A DNA stretch of 64,000 nt from Nematostella vectensis (GCF_932526225.1 NC_064040.1:15124494-15188493); one strand, 5' to 3'. Shown: positions 1-8,272, numbered from the stretch's first letter. Notes: generated from the letters alone by a model not told the origin. Translations and numbers: made by a program.

Positions 1-195
1 ATCGAGGATTTTTTGTCGCCGCTGTTGGTAGCGTCCATAGTCTTGTTGGTATTTCTCTAGGGCCTTGTCGTGCCTCTCCTTCTCAGATAAGGCAGGGCTC
101 TCATCGTTCGACAGGAACTTTGCGAGGTAGTTGCCACCAACGAACGCATTCGCGTTTAGGACGGCGCCGCCAACCAAAATCGCGATAGAGGCCAT
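1..195 (-). CDS. N-terminal part of a PLV protein with a hydrophobic leader, cut by the window edge
   Basis: An open frame starts at ATG 195-193 and stays open for 65 codons to base 1, where the window ends. Residues 3-20 are small and hydrophobic (starting MASIAILVGGAV), like a membrane or virion-insertion helix. From about residue 30 it becomes highly charged with many Lys, Glu, Gln and Arg, which suggests a helical or coiled-coil body. It is the leftmost gene of the minus-strand set and its promoter would be the palindrome-rich gap at 196-331. The family is not named; similar short-leader proteins occur in cnidarian PLV copies. Function unknown. Confidence 0.6.
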   Translation of the reverse strand, partial: MASIAILVGGAVLNANAFVGGNYLAKFLSNDESPALSEKERHDKALEKYQQDYGRYQQRRQKILD

Positions 196-331
196 GTTTG
201 TGCTTTGCACACTTCACGTGCGTACACTTCACGTGCTGTGTGTATGTATACGTATACGTATACGCATGCGCATGAATTGTGCAAAGCACGCACGAGTCTA
301 ATACGCGGCCTACGCACGCCACAGTACACTA
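196..331. promoter_or_regulatory. Viral intergenic region with direct repeats, inverted repeat and alternating Py-Pu tract
   Basis: This gap between two minus-strand viral genes contains two adjacent copies of ACACTTCACGTGC (around 207-236), each with a CACGTG core. A strictly alternating pyrimidine-purine tract of 38 bases follows at 237-274. An inverted repeat, GTGCTTTGCAC near 200 and GTGCAAAGCAC near 278, flanks both. Such a dense layout fits a promoter. A replication role cannot be excluded, but nothing in the sequence shows one. Confidence 0.4.
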
Positions 332-556
332 CTACATGGGCAGGATCTTCTGGTTCTCAAGGTAACCCTTCAAAGCGACAGCATCTGCAACGGCGGCAGT
401 CATTTTTGCGTAGTTCATGGCGTTCGCGGAGGGGTCTTTGGTGAAGTCCTCGCGTAAGACCTTGCGCCCAACCCAGCCGATACCGGCGACGAGGCCGGTT
501 ATGACTGCGGCGTCGGTGATTGTCTTTGTAATCTTGCTCTGCTGCGTCGTCGACAT
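332..556 (-). CDS. Small PLV membrane protein, 74 aa
   Basis: The frame is open to 640, but the start chosen is ATG 556-554, because the upstream part is antisense to nothing else and unlike protein. The product has a hydrophobic stretch at about residues 13-27 (TDAAVITGLVAGIGWVG), a charged middle, and an amphipathic C-terminal half ending in LENQKILPM. It looks like a single-pass membrane or inner-capsid protein of the kind found beside PLV capsid genes. It overlaps the end of the open frame of the next gene upstream (357-1190) in another frame, which probably means that upstream gene has lost its stop. The 74-aa frame itself is intact. Confidence 0.6.
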   Translation of the reverse strand: MSTTQQSKITKTITDAAVITGLVAGIGWVGRKVLREDFTKDPSANAMNYAKMTAAVADAVALKGYLENQKILPM

Positions 557-1190
557 ATCGGTGCACGGACGTGCGGATATGGGTGGGGCCCTCGTGTCTA
601 AATGTCTGCTTATTCCATGGATAACAGCCGAGATTTGCACTGTCCGGGAGCGCGAAGCGCTGTCGCCGGAACGGCAAGTCGCCGGTCCTTGGTCTGCTGT
701 GCGGATCGGTAGCTCGCTGGTTAACAGCTGGTGTGCGAGTGAACACGGCAGCTAGCTCCCGCCTACGTGTGTAGAGGCCGAACAATGACACTAGAAGACC
801 AGCGACCCCGATAACCGAGCTAGCCGACCAGGCAGAGTTGCTTTCCGGGACTGGTGTGTGTGCGATGCCTTCGGCATCGTCGGCGCGCAAGCCCTCGCGT
901 CCCTGCGGCTCGCTCGGCCCCGGGGCCACCGGCGACTGCACGTCACGAAGTGTCTCTTTCTTCGCTCTGTTAATTCGGTTCCACTTTGCCAAGCGCCTTC
1001 CGGCTTCAACTCGCCCAGGGTGTTTAGGTCGGGTCGCGAGTGGTTCGGGGCTCGTGATTCTCTCCGCCAACGCCGAAGGCGTACCTGCAGGTTCTTGATG
1101 ATGCTGAGCAGCTTGCTCCGCAGCTTGTTTGTCAGGTTCCGTTGACGTTCCGGCAGGCTGGGCACTAGTACTTCCCCGAGATTCCTCCAT
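357..1190 (-). CDS. PLV protein with basic linker and one transmembrane helix; C-terminus probably abnormal
   Basis: ATG 1190-1188 opens a frame of 277 codons. Residues 1-50 are Ser, Thr, Gln and Ala rich. A basic block around residues 55-80 (RVEAGRRLAKWNRINRAKK) is the most protein-like part, and one hydrophobic helix lies near residues 125-143 (SSVIGVAGLLVSLFGLY). The last 75 or so residues are Arg-rich and are simply the 74-aa gene at 332-556 read in another frame. That overlap suggests a lost stop or a frameshift between about 560 and 790. Function unknown; the basic block plus one helix suits an inner virion or DNA-associated membrane protein. Confidence 0.5.
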   Translation of the reverse strand: MEESRGSTSAQPAGTSTEPDKQAAEQAAQHHQEPAGTPSALAERITSPEPLATRPKHPGRVEAGRRLAKWNRINRAKKETLRDVQSPVAPGPSEPQGREGLRADDAEGIAHTPVPESNSAWSASSVIGVAGLLVSLFGLYTRRRELAAVFTRTPAVNQRATDPHSRPRTGDLPFRRQRFALPDSANLGCYPWNKQTFRHEGPTHIRTSVHRYVDDAAEQDYKDNHRRRSHNRPRRRYRLGWAQGLTRGLHQRPLRERHELRKNDCRRCRCCRFEGLP

Positions 1191-1194
1191 TTGT

Positions 1195-1356
1195 GTTGAC
1201 ACGCGGTGTCAACTACTTGGTTGCTGAAGAAGTGGCAAGCTTTCAAATGAACGTCTGCTCTGGGATGGCAGACTCGCCACTGTGCGTATTCCGTTCCGGC
1301 AGGCAAACCACTGGTGAGTCCGCGACTGCTACCTCGTGTTGACACCGCGTGTCAGC
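1195..1356. promoter_or_regulatory. Two copies of a 19-bp palindrome, GTTGACAC-N3-GTGTCAAC
   Basis: Copy one (1195-1213) has perfect 8-base arms around GCG. Copy two (1338-1356) has the same arms around CGC with one mismatch in the right arm. They are 143 bp apart, just upstream of the start codon of the gene at 357-1190. The dyad symmetry and duplication are what a dimeric DNA-binding protein would recognise; that role is an inference. Confidence 0.45.
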
Positions 1357-1847
1357 GCTTGCAGTTCCGGCGGTGTTCACATGACGTGCTACGTGTAACG
1401 CCCCGACGGCTAAAGCCATCAAACGACCTGCAGAGCTCAAAATGTGCAGAGCTCGTTGTTGATGATGTAGTCGGACACTAGGTCGTTGTGAAGATCGGCC
1501 ACACTGTCTATCGGCAGCGCCATGCCTACTAGCTTGGTCGTAAGCTTCAGAAAGCTGTCTGCCAGGGCGTCCGTAGTCCGGCTGGCTAGAGCGGTCTCGT
1601 ATCGCTTCTCCCTCACCTCCTCGGCGCTCATGCGTTTGACGTCGTCGTGAGTCAGGGCCTTGCCTACCATTTCTCTCGACTTTCCCGAGGCTACGAGAAT
1701 CGCGAGTTTCTCCCTCGCGTCTGCTATCTCAGTTAGCTCACCTCCGGTTGCCGTTCTGGCAGGATGCGTCGAGCAGTCCAACGACTCGACGGCCGGGAGG
1801 CCTGCGGCTCCCCCCTCAAGACTCTCAAAGTGTTCGTCGCTCATCAT
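1243..1847 (-). pseudogene. PLV conserved acidic protein broken near its C-terminus
   Basis: ATG 1847 (or 1844) starts a 136-codon frame that ends at 1437. It is acidic at the N-terminus (MMSDEHFESLEGGAAGLP) and then helical. A short frame in another phase (1243-1440) begins exactly there and encodes a hydrophobic segment near 1385-1435 (RLMALAVGALHVARHV). That looks like the original C-terminal membrane helix, so a frameshift near 1437-1442 is likely. The gene lies 44 bases after the packaging ATPase in the same direction. The family is not named and function is unknown. Confidence 0.55.
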
Positions 1848-1891
1848 GCCGTGGCTAAGGTGCACACACACGTTATGCCCTAGGGTGGTGG

Positions 1892-2494
1892 TTACCGTTC
1901 GACTAGGGCGATGGTATAAGGGTGACGCAAGCAAAACTCTAACTTCGAGAACTTTTTCGTCTTGAGCGCCTTCATGTACTCTTTCATCTTCTCTTCTGAG
2001 AGCTCCGCGCCGTAGTCATGCAGGATAGCTTTCATTTCCGCCTTGCTCGGGGTATAGAAGACCACCAAGGCCGCGATGTTCTCACGGAACGGCTTCGTGA
2101 TGCTGGTGAGCTGCTGCGTGATCACCCACACGCTGATACCCACGTGGCGCGCGCTGAACGTCAAGTTGACAAGCTGGTCAGAGCGCCTCTTTACGTCTTT
2201 CGAGGCCGCACAGTCGTCGAGTATGATTAGCGTATTAGTGCCTTCGAAGAGAGCGGAGACAAACCTCAGCAGTATGTCGATCTGACCCGCCTCAGGTGCG
2301 ATGACAAAAAGACGATTGTCGCCCTCGCCGAAGCCATCGTATGTTTTGTTGTAGACAACGGTAGGGCACACGCGTACGATGTAGTCAAACTTGCCCCGGA
2401 AAGGGCCGCGCAGCCGGTCCACTACGAATTGGGTCTTCCCGCATGACGTCGGGCCCACGATGAGAGCGTTAAATGGGATGTTTTTCGGGTCCAT
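1892..2494 (-). CDS. A32/FtsK-like genome-packaging ATPase
   Basis: This is an intact 200-aa P-loop NTPase. Walker A is residues 14-21 (GPTSCGKT), Walker B is 88-94 (TLIILDD), and a polar ITQQ motif at 125-128 fits the sensor position. The length and motif spacing match the short packaging ATPases of polinton-like viruses and Mavericks, which drive viral DNA into the capsid using ATP. ATG 2494 lies 35 bases after the capsid stop, and the next gene begins 44 bases after its end, as in an operon-like viral cluster. It is the best-preserved hallmark gene here and the main support for calling the region viral. Whether it is expressed cannot be told. Confidence 0.88.
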   Translation of the reverse strand: MDPKNIPFNALIVGPTSCGKTQFVVDRLRGPFRGKFDYIVRVCPTVVYNKTYDGFGEGDNRLFVIAPEAGQIDILLRFVSALFEGTNTLIILDDCAASKDVKRRSDQLVNLTFSARHVGISVWVITQQLTSITKPFRENIAALVVFYTPSKAEMKAILHDYGAELSEEKMKEYMKALKTKKFSKLEFCLRHPYTIALVER

Positions 2495-2529
2495 ACCGCT
2501 TCGCGCAGAACACGCTCCGGCGTATGTGC

Positions 2530-3755
2530 TCAGTATTGTATGGACTCTAGCTGTCCGTTCATAAGGTTAATTTGAGCGTCGGCCACCACAAACACGTGAC
2601 AGTTTACGGTACCCGTGCCGCTCGCCGTGCGTTTTATCTCGAGGTGCACACCGTCGCGGGTATTGACCAATCGGAGACCACCCCCATGGATGGCGCTGTC
2701 GTCCGTCGTTCGAAGGTCGATCCACAGAGCAAACTTGTTATCGCCATAGAACGACTCGGGGCCGATTGCCGGGGCGGCAGGCGCTCCGCTGTGCCCCCCG
2801 GGGAGGGGCGGACGAACCGCCTTTTCGCTTCCCTCCAGAAATCCGTGGGGCGCAGCCCCTGGCTGAAGACCTTGTTTGGCATGCCGTCGATTGTAACGCG
2901 AACGCTCTTGATGTCGGGGTACACGAACTTCTCAGAGTCGCGAGCCCCTGCCGTGTATGGCTCCACAAAGAGGAGCAACAGACCACTCATAGACCTTCGC
3001 GGCAGGTTAACACTCTCGTTGAGAGAGTGTCCCTTTGCTAATCACGAAGGTCTTGTGAAGGTTCACTTGCTCGTAGAAGAACGTTGTGCCGTTTTGGTAG
3101 GCGGCGGCTGCAGACCGGGCGAGGTTGTCGTCCCTCAGGCTTTCGTATTCCAGCTCTAGATTTTTGATGGCATAGGATAATTTGGTAGCATCGCTTCCGA
3201 CTACTACCTGGTCAACCGCTGCGAACGTGATCTCGAAGAGCAGCGCCTCGGAGAGCGCCCTTGGGTACAGCACGCCGTGGTCCGTCAGCAGAGAATGGTC
3301 TAGCGGGATGGTGTACCTCGCCACGTGGGCGGCGTTTAGAGCGTTCTCCTTGGCGTTACTAGTCGCTTTATCGCCAGCCTTTGAGCGAGGCTTGCGCATG
3401 TTTTCTGACTGTATGCCCTGCTCCAGGCGGTCCTCTCTCTCGACCTTGGACAGGTAAAGCTCCTCATACGTCTTGAAGACGTCGTAGCGGTTGGTGTCCT
3501 GGAGCGTTTCTCCTGCAAACGTGATTTTCAGGCGGCTCACGAGATTTCGGCCGACGTTGTTCACGAATGTATTATTTGCATGGCCTGAGATGGAGAGATC
3601 GAGACCGACCCTCAAGGAGCCAGGCACGAACGTGACGCCTTCCGATAGCTTTGGGACCGCCACATATAGCGTCTCGCTCGAACAGTTCTCTCGGCTTTCA
3701 ACCCCAGAGGAGTTCTGGGTGTTCGTTGGGGGTCAAGTTTATCGCTGACTGACAT
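2530..3755 (-). pseudogene. Major capsid protein gene (double jelly-roll type), frame broken about three times
   Basis: Capsid-type coding runs from ATG 3755 to TGA 2532-2530 but changes frame. The first short stretch from 3755 shifts near 3700-3720. The long 5' part ends at a stop at 3007-3009. The middle part starts upstream of 2990 after a shift around 3018-3030, and the 3' part takes over after a shift near 2770-2805. Seen signatures are alternating beta-strand-like segments and a C-terminal half containing GLLLLF and GMPNKVFSQG. The position directly upstream of the packaging ATPase is the usual capsid location in PLVs. Assignment as double jelly-roll capsid rests on context and remembered relatives, not a structure search. 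Some breaks sit at short homopolymers, so assembly error is possible for any single one. Confidence 0.75.
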
Positions 3756-3863
3756 CGTATATATATACGTATATATGTATACATAAAGTACGAAGCCGCG
3801 TGGCTATGGTGCGGACCGTTAGACATGTCTAATATAGCATAGCACGAGTTATGCGCACGCATC
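3756..3863. promoter_or_regulatory. Bidirectional viral promoter region
   Basis: This 108-base gap separates the capsid start (minus) from the coiled-coil gene (plus). It opens with an alternating ATATATAC tract at 3756-3783 that offers TATA boxes on both strands. This parallels the alternating tract at 237-274. The promoter role is inferred. Confidence 0.45.
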
Positions 3864-4798
3864 ATGGGTGATGTTGACGTTGACATTGACGATACCTTGC
3901 CGGGTGCGTCCGCCGATCGCGGGGCGGGGGATGACAAGACGACGCCCCTTATCCCGTTTGACCCCGACGATGGGGAGTCGATCCCAATGACGAGCACGTC
4001 GTCGCGTACGCATGCTGCGCATGGCATGGCTACGCTGAAACCTCGTTCATCACAGAGGGTGCAGCGACAAGACTAGGTCTCCAGTCCCTCAGGGAGGAAT
4101 ACCCAGACCTTAACGAGAATCTGCTACGGTTCCAGTCAGACCGGAGGGGAAAGACGCTAATACAGGTTCGCAACCTCGACAAAGGAGGTTGGTCTAAAGC
4201 AAGACAGCTGTTCAATGAGGACGGGGGCGTTCGACAGGACGTTGCAAAGCTGAGAGGCTTCAGACTGGCGATGGGGTCCGTGGCAGAGATCATCCAGGAG
4301 AACACAGAACGGGTCCAAGAGCTGCAAGGGGTGGTAGCCACAGACAGGGAGACCATCGACGACCCTAACACGTCAGAGAGTAGCCGCCAAGAGGCCCGTG
4401 AGCGCAACGAGGAGAGGCTGTCCGAGATTGACGAACTAGAACGCGAAAACCTAGAGCTCGAGAACCAAAAGCCGCTAAGAGAGCGCATCAAAGCCATCTT
4501 CAAAAAGTACGGCTTTACCATCACCGGCATCGGGTTGGCCGTAGCGACGACGATCGCGGCCATTGTGACGTCGCTCGGCAAGTCGCTCTCCTCCGTGGCC
4601 AGAGGGGTCGGTAACGGGCTAAAGGCCATCGGGAAAAAGCTAGGCGAGCTTCTCCCCGGGCTAGTAGGCAGCATCGCGAACTTCGTGTTTAAGTCTGCAG
4701 GAGAAGCGGTGAAATTCCTTGGCGAAAATGCGTGGCTGCTCATTCTAGCCGTAGCCGCGTTCTTGGTTCGTCGAATGCAAAGGACAACCCCGCCTTGA
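3864..4798 (+). pseudogene. PLV coiled-coil and membrane-interacting virion protein, one frameshift
   Basis: ATG 3864 begins an acidic N-terminus (MGDVDVDIDD). That frame stops at 4074-4076, but convincing coding continues to TGA 4796-4798 in another frame that is open from about 3960. The shift must lie between about 3965 and 4045. The second part contains a long charged helix (around 4300-4490, Glu and Arg rich, coiled-coil-like). After it come a Gly and Ala rich amphipathic stretch and a C-terminal hydrophobic helix (WLLILAVAAFLV) ending in basic residues. This layout suits a capsid-associated membrane-active protein. No specific family name is claimed. Confidence 0.55.
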
Positions 4799-4808
4799 GG
4801 GCGGTGTG

Positions 4809-6254
4809 TTAACTTTTTTCGCCCGTCATGCTATGCGTAGCGTGCGTACGTGGAGAGGGGGCAGGGGCCGCGCCCTCGGCGTGCACTTTCGCAGGGGCGG
4901 AATCCTTGCTTTGCCGCCGGGACGGCACGCGGTCGATCCCAGGGTCAGTCGCGTGTTGCACCCTAGGATGCCCGCCGGCCATGTTATGAGCACCGACTGG
5001 CTTTGTCTCGGTGTTGATCGCGTTTGCGCCGAGCGTCATGGAGTCCGTGGCTTTCTGCAGCTTATTGTTGTAGCCCACGACGCTTTGCGTGTTTATCACC
5101 AGATCGCTCGGCATCAGCCACACCCCTGGTGCGACCGCAAGACTCAGTCTCACCTTGGCCTCCTGCACGGCTAACTGGTACCTTTGCACGCTTTGAGCGA
5201 TGTCGTTTTCTATGATCGCGTCTTCAAGCAGCTTCGTGAACTCCGCCTGCGCCTCCATTGCCGGCCCACCGGCCCCCGCGATAGAGGAACGGACGTTTAC
5301 CTGCGCGCCAAGCACTGTGTAGACGAACGCCTCGACCGAGCGATCGAGTCTTCCTATCCCTGCTTTTGTCAGCCCCTCGCCTTTGGGAGGCGCAAACCAG
5401 CTATATTGCACCTCCCCGTGGTTGTCGTTGCGTATGTAACCCACCTGCTTCCCACTATTGTACGTCCCACCTTCGTCGCTAAACAGATTGAGGTGGCTCG
5501 GGTACTCGTCCGCCGCCGTGTCGTAGCCACGGATCACGTGCACGTTGCGATACCCCTCCCCCGGGTAGAACACAAACACATCGCCTAGCCCGTGGTTCCG
5601 CCCGCCTTTCCATCGGAAGTCCGGCTTACGCGGCAAACCGAACTCTGTACATAGACGCTCGAAAGCGGCCTTCTTGTAGGGGTTACCTTTTTGCGTGAAA
5701 GGGCTGTCGCCAGGCAGGGGGGCGCCGAGCTCGTAGAGTATCCTCCGGGTGGTAAAGTAGACGTGAAACCTAAGAAATCCACTGATGAGAGAGGGGAGCG
5801 TGGCGAAAGCGGGGTCGACTAGGGACACCCCACATCCGGCGGTTGCGCACCAGACCGCAAAGTTGAGTTGCTGTGGCCAGTACCCATAGGAAGGCTCCGA
5901 TAGCCACCGGCGAGACTCCTTGGCGGACTTGTGCGTGACTACTGTCTCTTTGAATATGTCTCGGACCCTAGTCGTGAATCATTTGTCCTCAGCCACGTGT
6001 ATCTCCAGCTGCGTGAGCAGTGGGGTGATGTCTGAGGCCGTGCTCTCCACGGGGGTCGCGGGCACGGCGTAGAGCAGCTTTTGCGCGAGGGTCAGAGACC
6101 TAGGGAAACCGGTTTTTGCGCGTTTGACTTGTTCGGCTATAGCGTGTTTGATATGTTTGGCTATAGAGGCTCCCGCCGCAACTGCCTCCTTCTTCGTCTC
6201 CTCCTCCTCCCTTCGGGGAACCTCGTTTAGCATCCGCCAGCCTTCCCAATCCAT
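4809..6254 (-). pseudogene. Large conserved PLV protein interrupted by one in-frame TGA
   Basis: A single frame runs from ATG 6254 to a stop at 4809-4811, 481 codons long apart from one TGA at 5981-5979. The first 91 codons are helical and charged. After the TGA the frame has no ATG for over 100 codons yet is clearly protein-like, with motifs such as SYGYWPQQLNFAVWCAT and NHGLGDVFVFYPGEGY. So the TGA splits one gene rather than separating two. I recall similar proteins annotated as uncharacterised in cnidarian genomes beside PLV capsid genes. Function unknown; a virion protein is likely from context. The start codon shares a CATG with the divergent gene at 6253. Confidence 0.6.
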
Positions 6255-6597
6255 GCTCAGCCTATTAAACACGAAGGCGGGCTATGTTCAACACAATGGT
6301 GGTCCTACATGCTCTCTTAAGGTGACTTTGCCGAAAATAGAGGCCCTCTACATCTTCTGCGATATCGTAGACCGCACGCAATGCCTCGCCTTAGACAAGC
6401 CTTCAAACGTTCTCGCCTGCCTAGAAACCCGCGGGAGGCCGCACGAGAAAGCCGTCTATTGGCCCGACATCCACGTTTGTGTCGCAGCATCTTCCTCTGA
6501 GTTTATCTTGAGTATCCAAATATGGATCAGGGATGACCGCGGTAGACGGGTGGACTTTAAGGGCAAGCCTGTTCGCCTCGTATTAGAGCTAACCTAG
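6253..6597 (+). CDS. PLV minor-capsid (penton-like) candidate, 114 aa
   Basis: ATG 6253 opens an intact 114-codon frame ending TAG 6595-6597. The product is a run of short alternating beta-strand-like segments (for example ALYIFCDIV, IHVCVAASS, SIQIWIRDD) ending in PVRLVLELT. This resembles the end of the single jelly-roll minor capsid proteins that sit near PLV capsid genes. That assignment is inferred from pattern and context only. The frame extends upstream of 6253, but that part is antisense to the divergent gene, so the internal ATG was chosen. The gene at 6614 follows after 16 bases. Confidence 0.45.
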   Translation: MLSLLNTKAGYVQHNGGPTCSLKVTLPKIEALYIFCDIVDRTQCLALDKPSNVLACLETRGRPHEKAVYWPDIHVCVAASSSEFILSIQIWIRDDRGRRVDFKGKPVRLVLELT

Positions 6598-6613
6598 GTC
6601 CGGCGTAACAAGC

Positions 6614-7292
6614 ATGGCAAACAGCGACGTTAGCAGCGGTGCCATATACCCCTCGCTTCCCAGCGTCTGCCCCCGGCAAACGCACATGACGCCTACCGCT
6701 CCGGCAAGCATCGGGGGCGACGTGCAAAGCTTCCGACTCCAGAAAATATGTGACACTCAGGCGGTTCTAGACAACGAGATAACGCATCATCGAAAGGTGC
6801 GGAAGAAGTATAAGCGCGCCTTTGCCGTTACCCATGCTGTGTCTGTGGCATCCGGCATCGCTGCAGGGGCGCTTTCCAGCGCCGGGGTGGGGGTCTCTTT
6901 GAGTGGGATAGGGGTTCTGGTCGGCGGTCCGCTGGCAGGGGTCGCTGGGCTGGTCGGTGTCGTGGGCGCGGGCGCGGGGGTAGTCTCTAGGGGTCTTAGC
7001 CAAGGTGGCTAAACACGAAGACACGATAGTTTTAGCGGAGAGTAAGAAAAACTCGATCAGCGAGCTGGTCTCTAAGGCTCTGCAGGACGGGCATATCTCA
7101 GACGAAGAGTTTTGGCTAATACTTCAGGAACAAGAGAGATACTACGCGCTCAAGGCCGCTATCAGAGCTCGACACGGCCTCGCACCGCGTGAGAAAAAAA
7201 GCGGGAAAGGGCACTCCCTGGAGACACGCGAAAAGATGAAAAAGAGGCTGCGAGAAATTCGCGAGGAGTTCGGGAGCGAGGTGTTCGAGTAA
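6614..7292 (+). pseudogene. PLV membrane protein split by a frameshift near 6990-7010
   Basis: ATG 6614 starts a 132-codon frame with a basic patch (HHRKVRKKYKRAF) followed by a long Gly, Ala and Val rich hydrophobic region (about residues 72-125), ending at 7012. A second frame, open from about 6991 to TAA 7290-7292, carries a charged helical domain (ISELVSKALQDGHISDEEFW) with no good ATG of its own. The natural reading is one protein, membrane part then cytosolic or virion-core part, broken at a GGGG run near 6991-6994. One missing or extra base would explain it. Function unknown. Confidence 0.55.
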
Positions 7293-7580
7293 AACTCAGG
7301 TTTAAACGCCACGCCAGCTGCTTCGAATTTACGGCCGAAAAACGGTCATTCCGCGCTCCGTAGGTTTTGCGTAGATTTATCCATGCGCTTTTTCGCCCCG
7401 ACCTTATGTACGCGGAACGGCCCCCGGCCTACATTAGCAATTGCCCCAATTATTGATGTACGTGAAACATTATCTGCTTGAGATGGGGTTGGGGGGGGGC
7501 GGAGGGGCGATTCGCGCCTCCCAAGCCTAAGACGGGGCTGGGAGACCCGGAGGGGCGATCCGCGCCTCCCACTAGTTTCT
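7293..7580. repeat. Non-coding viral right flank with a poly-G run and two GC hairpins
   Basis: No convincing gene. A run of nine G lies just before 7500. Two near-identical 22-base hairpin sequences, each beginning GGAGGGGCGA and ending CGCGCCTCCC, lie at 7501-7522 and 7549-7570 and differ at one base. They could act as terminators or packaging signals; this is conjecture. Confidence 0.4.
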
Positions 7581-7739
7581 ATGAAACCCCCTAGTCCCCC
7601 CCCGCTCGTTCCGGCAAAAGCGCGTCGACGAGAGGCTGACAAAGAGGCCGCGAAGCAAGAACCTTGGCGCGAGTTTGACCCGCTTCTAAAGCGCCCAGGG
7701 GACTTAGATCCCGAGAAGTACTATTCTCAATCAAGTTAA
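7581..7739 (+). CDS. Short Lys/Arg/Glu-rich ORF at the right end of the provirus, 52 aa
   Basis: ATG 7581 to TAA 7737-7739 encodes a 52-aa protein starting with prolines (MKPPSPPPLVP), then a charged helix and an acidic aromatic end (LDPEKYYSQSS). It follows the GC hairpins directly and the retrotransposon tail begins right after its stop. Its size and composition suit a small viral basic protein, but I recognise no family. It may be chance. Confidence 0.3.
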   Translation: MKPPSPPPLVPAKARRREADKEAAKQEPWREFDPLLKRPGDLDPEKYYSQSS

Positions 7740-8272
7740 TCAACTCTTTCCGTATCTAAAACGCCATTCTTTACCCGTCTTGTCGAATTACTTATGCTTG
7801 ACGCGAACCCATGGGATGGATTTTTCACACACTGCGCCTAGGCTCTGGAATTCCTTACATCTGAACATAAGAAATTGCGACAGTTTAAATGAATTCAAGA
7901 CAATGGTTAAAACCCATCTTTTCAGAAGTGCTTTTTAACATGTTTTAAAGAACCTATCATTTCTAGCATTATATGTTAATATATTTTGAATTGTTTGCTG
8001 TTTTTACTTTTTATTTGTTATATCAAGTGTATTTTGAGATGCTATGAGTTAGTTAGTTAGTCTAGTTTAGCTAGTTAGTTAGTTGTTAGTTAGTTAATTA
8101 GTTTGCTAATTAGTTAGTTAGTCAGTTAGTTAGTTTAGTCTAAGATACTACATAAGTTTGAAATACTTTATATAAAATATTGTTACCTTATTTTTTATAT
8201 TGTAAAGCGCCACGGATTTATAGTAGAAGTGGCGCTATAAAAATCGATTATTATTATTATTATTATTTTTCA
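7740..8272 (+). mobile_element. 5'-truncated non-LTR retrotransposon 3' end
   Basis: The frame ending at TAA 7936-7938 carries the typical reverse-transcriptase-ORF terminus (APRLWNSLHLNIRN and LNEFKTMVKTHLF). It is followed by a 3' UTR, a GCGCTATAAAAATCGA hairpin-like tail (complementary to a GCGCC stretch 35 bases earlier) and a (TTA)n tail at about 8249-8270. This is the standard end of CR1/L2-like elements in cnidarians. Everything upstream of about 7740 is missing. Confidence 0.8.
8046..8140. repeat. Degenerate TTAG microsatellite
   Basis: A run of imperfect TTAG and TAGT repeats lies inside the 3' UTR of the retrotransposon fragment. Probably replication slippage. Confidence 0.7.

Larger units (their letters stand above)
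1..7739. mobile_element. Endogenous polinton-like virus (PLV) segment, left end outside window
   Basis: This block is visibly GC-richer than the rest, has no introns, and carries closely packed genes on both strands. Seen directly: a P-loop packaging ATPase, a capsid-type gene directly upstream of it in the same direction, and several short proteins with one or two hydrophobic helices. The capsid-ATPase pair plus a minor-capsid candidate is the known core of polinton-like viruses and Mavericks. At least five genes are interrupted (positions under each gene), so the copy is probably no longer functional as a whole. No DNA polymerase, integrase or protease is visible; they could lie left of base 1. 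The right limit is set where a retrotransposon tail begins. No terminal repeat was recognised. Confidence 0.85.

Noticed and set aside
791-1345. 184-codon Arg-rich frame on the minus strand
   Set aside because: Overlaps the gene at 357-1190 in another frame and runs through the palindrome-bearing gap; no protein-like pattern.
4030-4743. Ser-rich 237-codon frame on the minus strand
   Set aside because: Antisense to the convincing coiled-coil viral gene; composition is typical of a shadow frame.
7346-7642. 98-codon frame on the minus strand
   Set aside because: Covers the GC hairpins and poly-G; composition reflects the repeats.
1-7739. Viral DNA polymerase, integrase and protease genes
   Set aside because: Looked for in all frames and not seen in this segment; they may lie left of the window.
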